From NCBI GenBank assembly GCA_964654015.1, contig CAZZHQ010000080.1:1-11472 (forward strand): a stretch of DNA of 11,472 nucleotides, given 5' to 3'. The first letter of the stretch is position 1. The number at the start of each line of letters is the position of its first letter. The translations under genes were made by a program, and so were the position numbers. The DNA comes from JAUUZT01 sp964654015 (GTDB lineage Bacteria; Chloroflexota; Dehalococcoidia; GIF9; AB-539-J10). This document shows, in pieces, positions 11,100-11,472 of this stretch. A model generated the notes under the pieces. The model did no database searches. It was not told the DNA's origin and saw nothing but the letters and a program-made list of their open reading frames with translations.

Positions 11100-11472
11100 A
11101 TGGCTAGCATATCAATAACCGCTCCCAGTAGCGCTGAGGAAGGCAAAAGAGTTTCGGTATATGTTAATGTAACGAATACTCGAACTATTGGCTATATTTT
11201 TAAGATTGAGGTATTTGCCGTTCCAGATATCTATCCGCATTACTTCATTTTTAGGACCGAAGAAGTCATTTTGGGCGGTTCGTCTAAAGGCTACAGCGCA
11301 TTGTTCACCATGCCTGATTGCAATACTACTATCCTCGTCAATGTAGAACGTTGGGAGAATGACAGATGGAATTATGAGGGCATCCAAGGTAAAGTTGTTA
11401 GCTTAGAGATACCAGCACCAGAGACCTTTCACCTTAGCGTCCTTGTTCCTTCCTGGGCGGCAGGTGGCTATG
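11100..11472 (+). CDS. Beta-rich (Ig-like) protein, 5' part, cut by window edge
   Basis: An open frame starts at the ATG at 11100, after AAGGAGGGG, and runs to the window edge without a stop (124 complete codons). The visible part alternates hydrophobic and polar residues in strands (MASISITAPSSAEEGKRVSV, then YVNVTNTRTIGYIFKIEVFA and GGSSKGYSALFTMPD), the look of a CARDB/Ig-type beta-sandwich. A second strand-rich unit begins at TFHLSVLVPSWAAGGY, so the full protein probably has repeated beta domains. Such proteins are common as phage fibre, tail or decoration proteins and as surface adhesins. It has its own strong promoter, so it may be controlled separately from the transglutaminase/J-domain genes. 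A minus-strand frame across it looks like a shadow. Confidence 0.75.
   Translation, partial: MASISITAPSSAEEGKRVSVYVNVTNTRTIGYIFKIEVFAVPDIYPHYFIFRTEEVILGGSSKGYSALFTMPDCNTTILVNVERWENDRWNYEGIQGKVVSLEIPAPETFHLSVLVPSWAAGGY

Noticed and set aside
11112..11387. 91-aa minus-strand frame
   Set aside because: It lies inside the plus-strand gene starting at 11100, which has a strong promoter and ribosome site.
1..11472. CRISPR arrays, tRNA or rRNA genes, insertion sequences, attachment sites
   Set aside because: I looked for regular spaced repeats, cloverleaf-like segments, transposase motifs and paired end repeats and saw none.

Overview
The window looks like part of a bacterial mobile element, most likely a temperate phage or phage-derived island. 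Support comes from a compact tyrosine recombinase, a phage-sized peptide deformylase, tightly packed short genes with 1 to 29 base overlaps, strong Shine-Dalgarno sites, sigma70-type TTGACA/TATAAT promoters, and mostly unrecognised short proteins. No capsid, portal or terminase gene is recognisable here, so phage identity is an inference. The protein styles (Cys-rich small proteins, Glu-Pro repeats, Ig-like and transglutaminase-like proteins) remind me of uncultured Dehalococcoidia-type (Chloroflexota) elements, but I cannot confirm a host from sequence alone.

Layout: six gene blocks alternate in strand. (1) 1-2547, minus: PD-(D/E)XK-like putative nuclease, an 85-aa protein, a zinc ribbon, the tyrosine recombinase, peptide deformylase and one or two tiny proteins. 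(2) 2697-3278, plus: two small Cys-containing proteins. (3) 3318-5835, minus: a CxPCxLG protein, a Cys-rich protein with a half-ferritin tail, a protein whose start resembles a stretch of the RNA polymerase beta-prime C-terminal region, and three small unknowns. (4) 5984-8869, plus: a zinc finger/(Glu-Pro)n protein, a 328-aa internally repeated protein, a zinc-ribbon protein and a zinc-ribbon membrane protein. (5) 8889-9427, minus: a zinc-ribbon protein and a small unknown. (6) 9527 to the right edge, plus: a small signal-peptide protein, a transglutaminase-like protein with an HTH-like segment, a J-domain protein, and the start of a beta-rich protein cut by the window edge.

Promoters sit in each of the three divergent gaps (2575-2696, 5836-5983, 9428-9526) and before the last gene. 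Two plus-strand promoters share an extended -10 flank (ATAAAAGGAC), and two -35 boxes share TTGACAAACT. A hairpin terminator separates convergent blocks 2 and 3.

The most unusual structure is a near-perfect 33-bp direct repeat (4557-4589 and 5176-5208). It encodes the same C-terminal tail (KRAGELIEE plus V or A) on two neighbouring proteins, contains the ribosome-binding site of the next gene each time, and brackets the half-ferritin gene as a 619-bp unit that could be gained or lost cleanly. No stretch longer than 300 bases lacks a gene.
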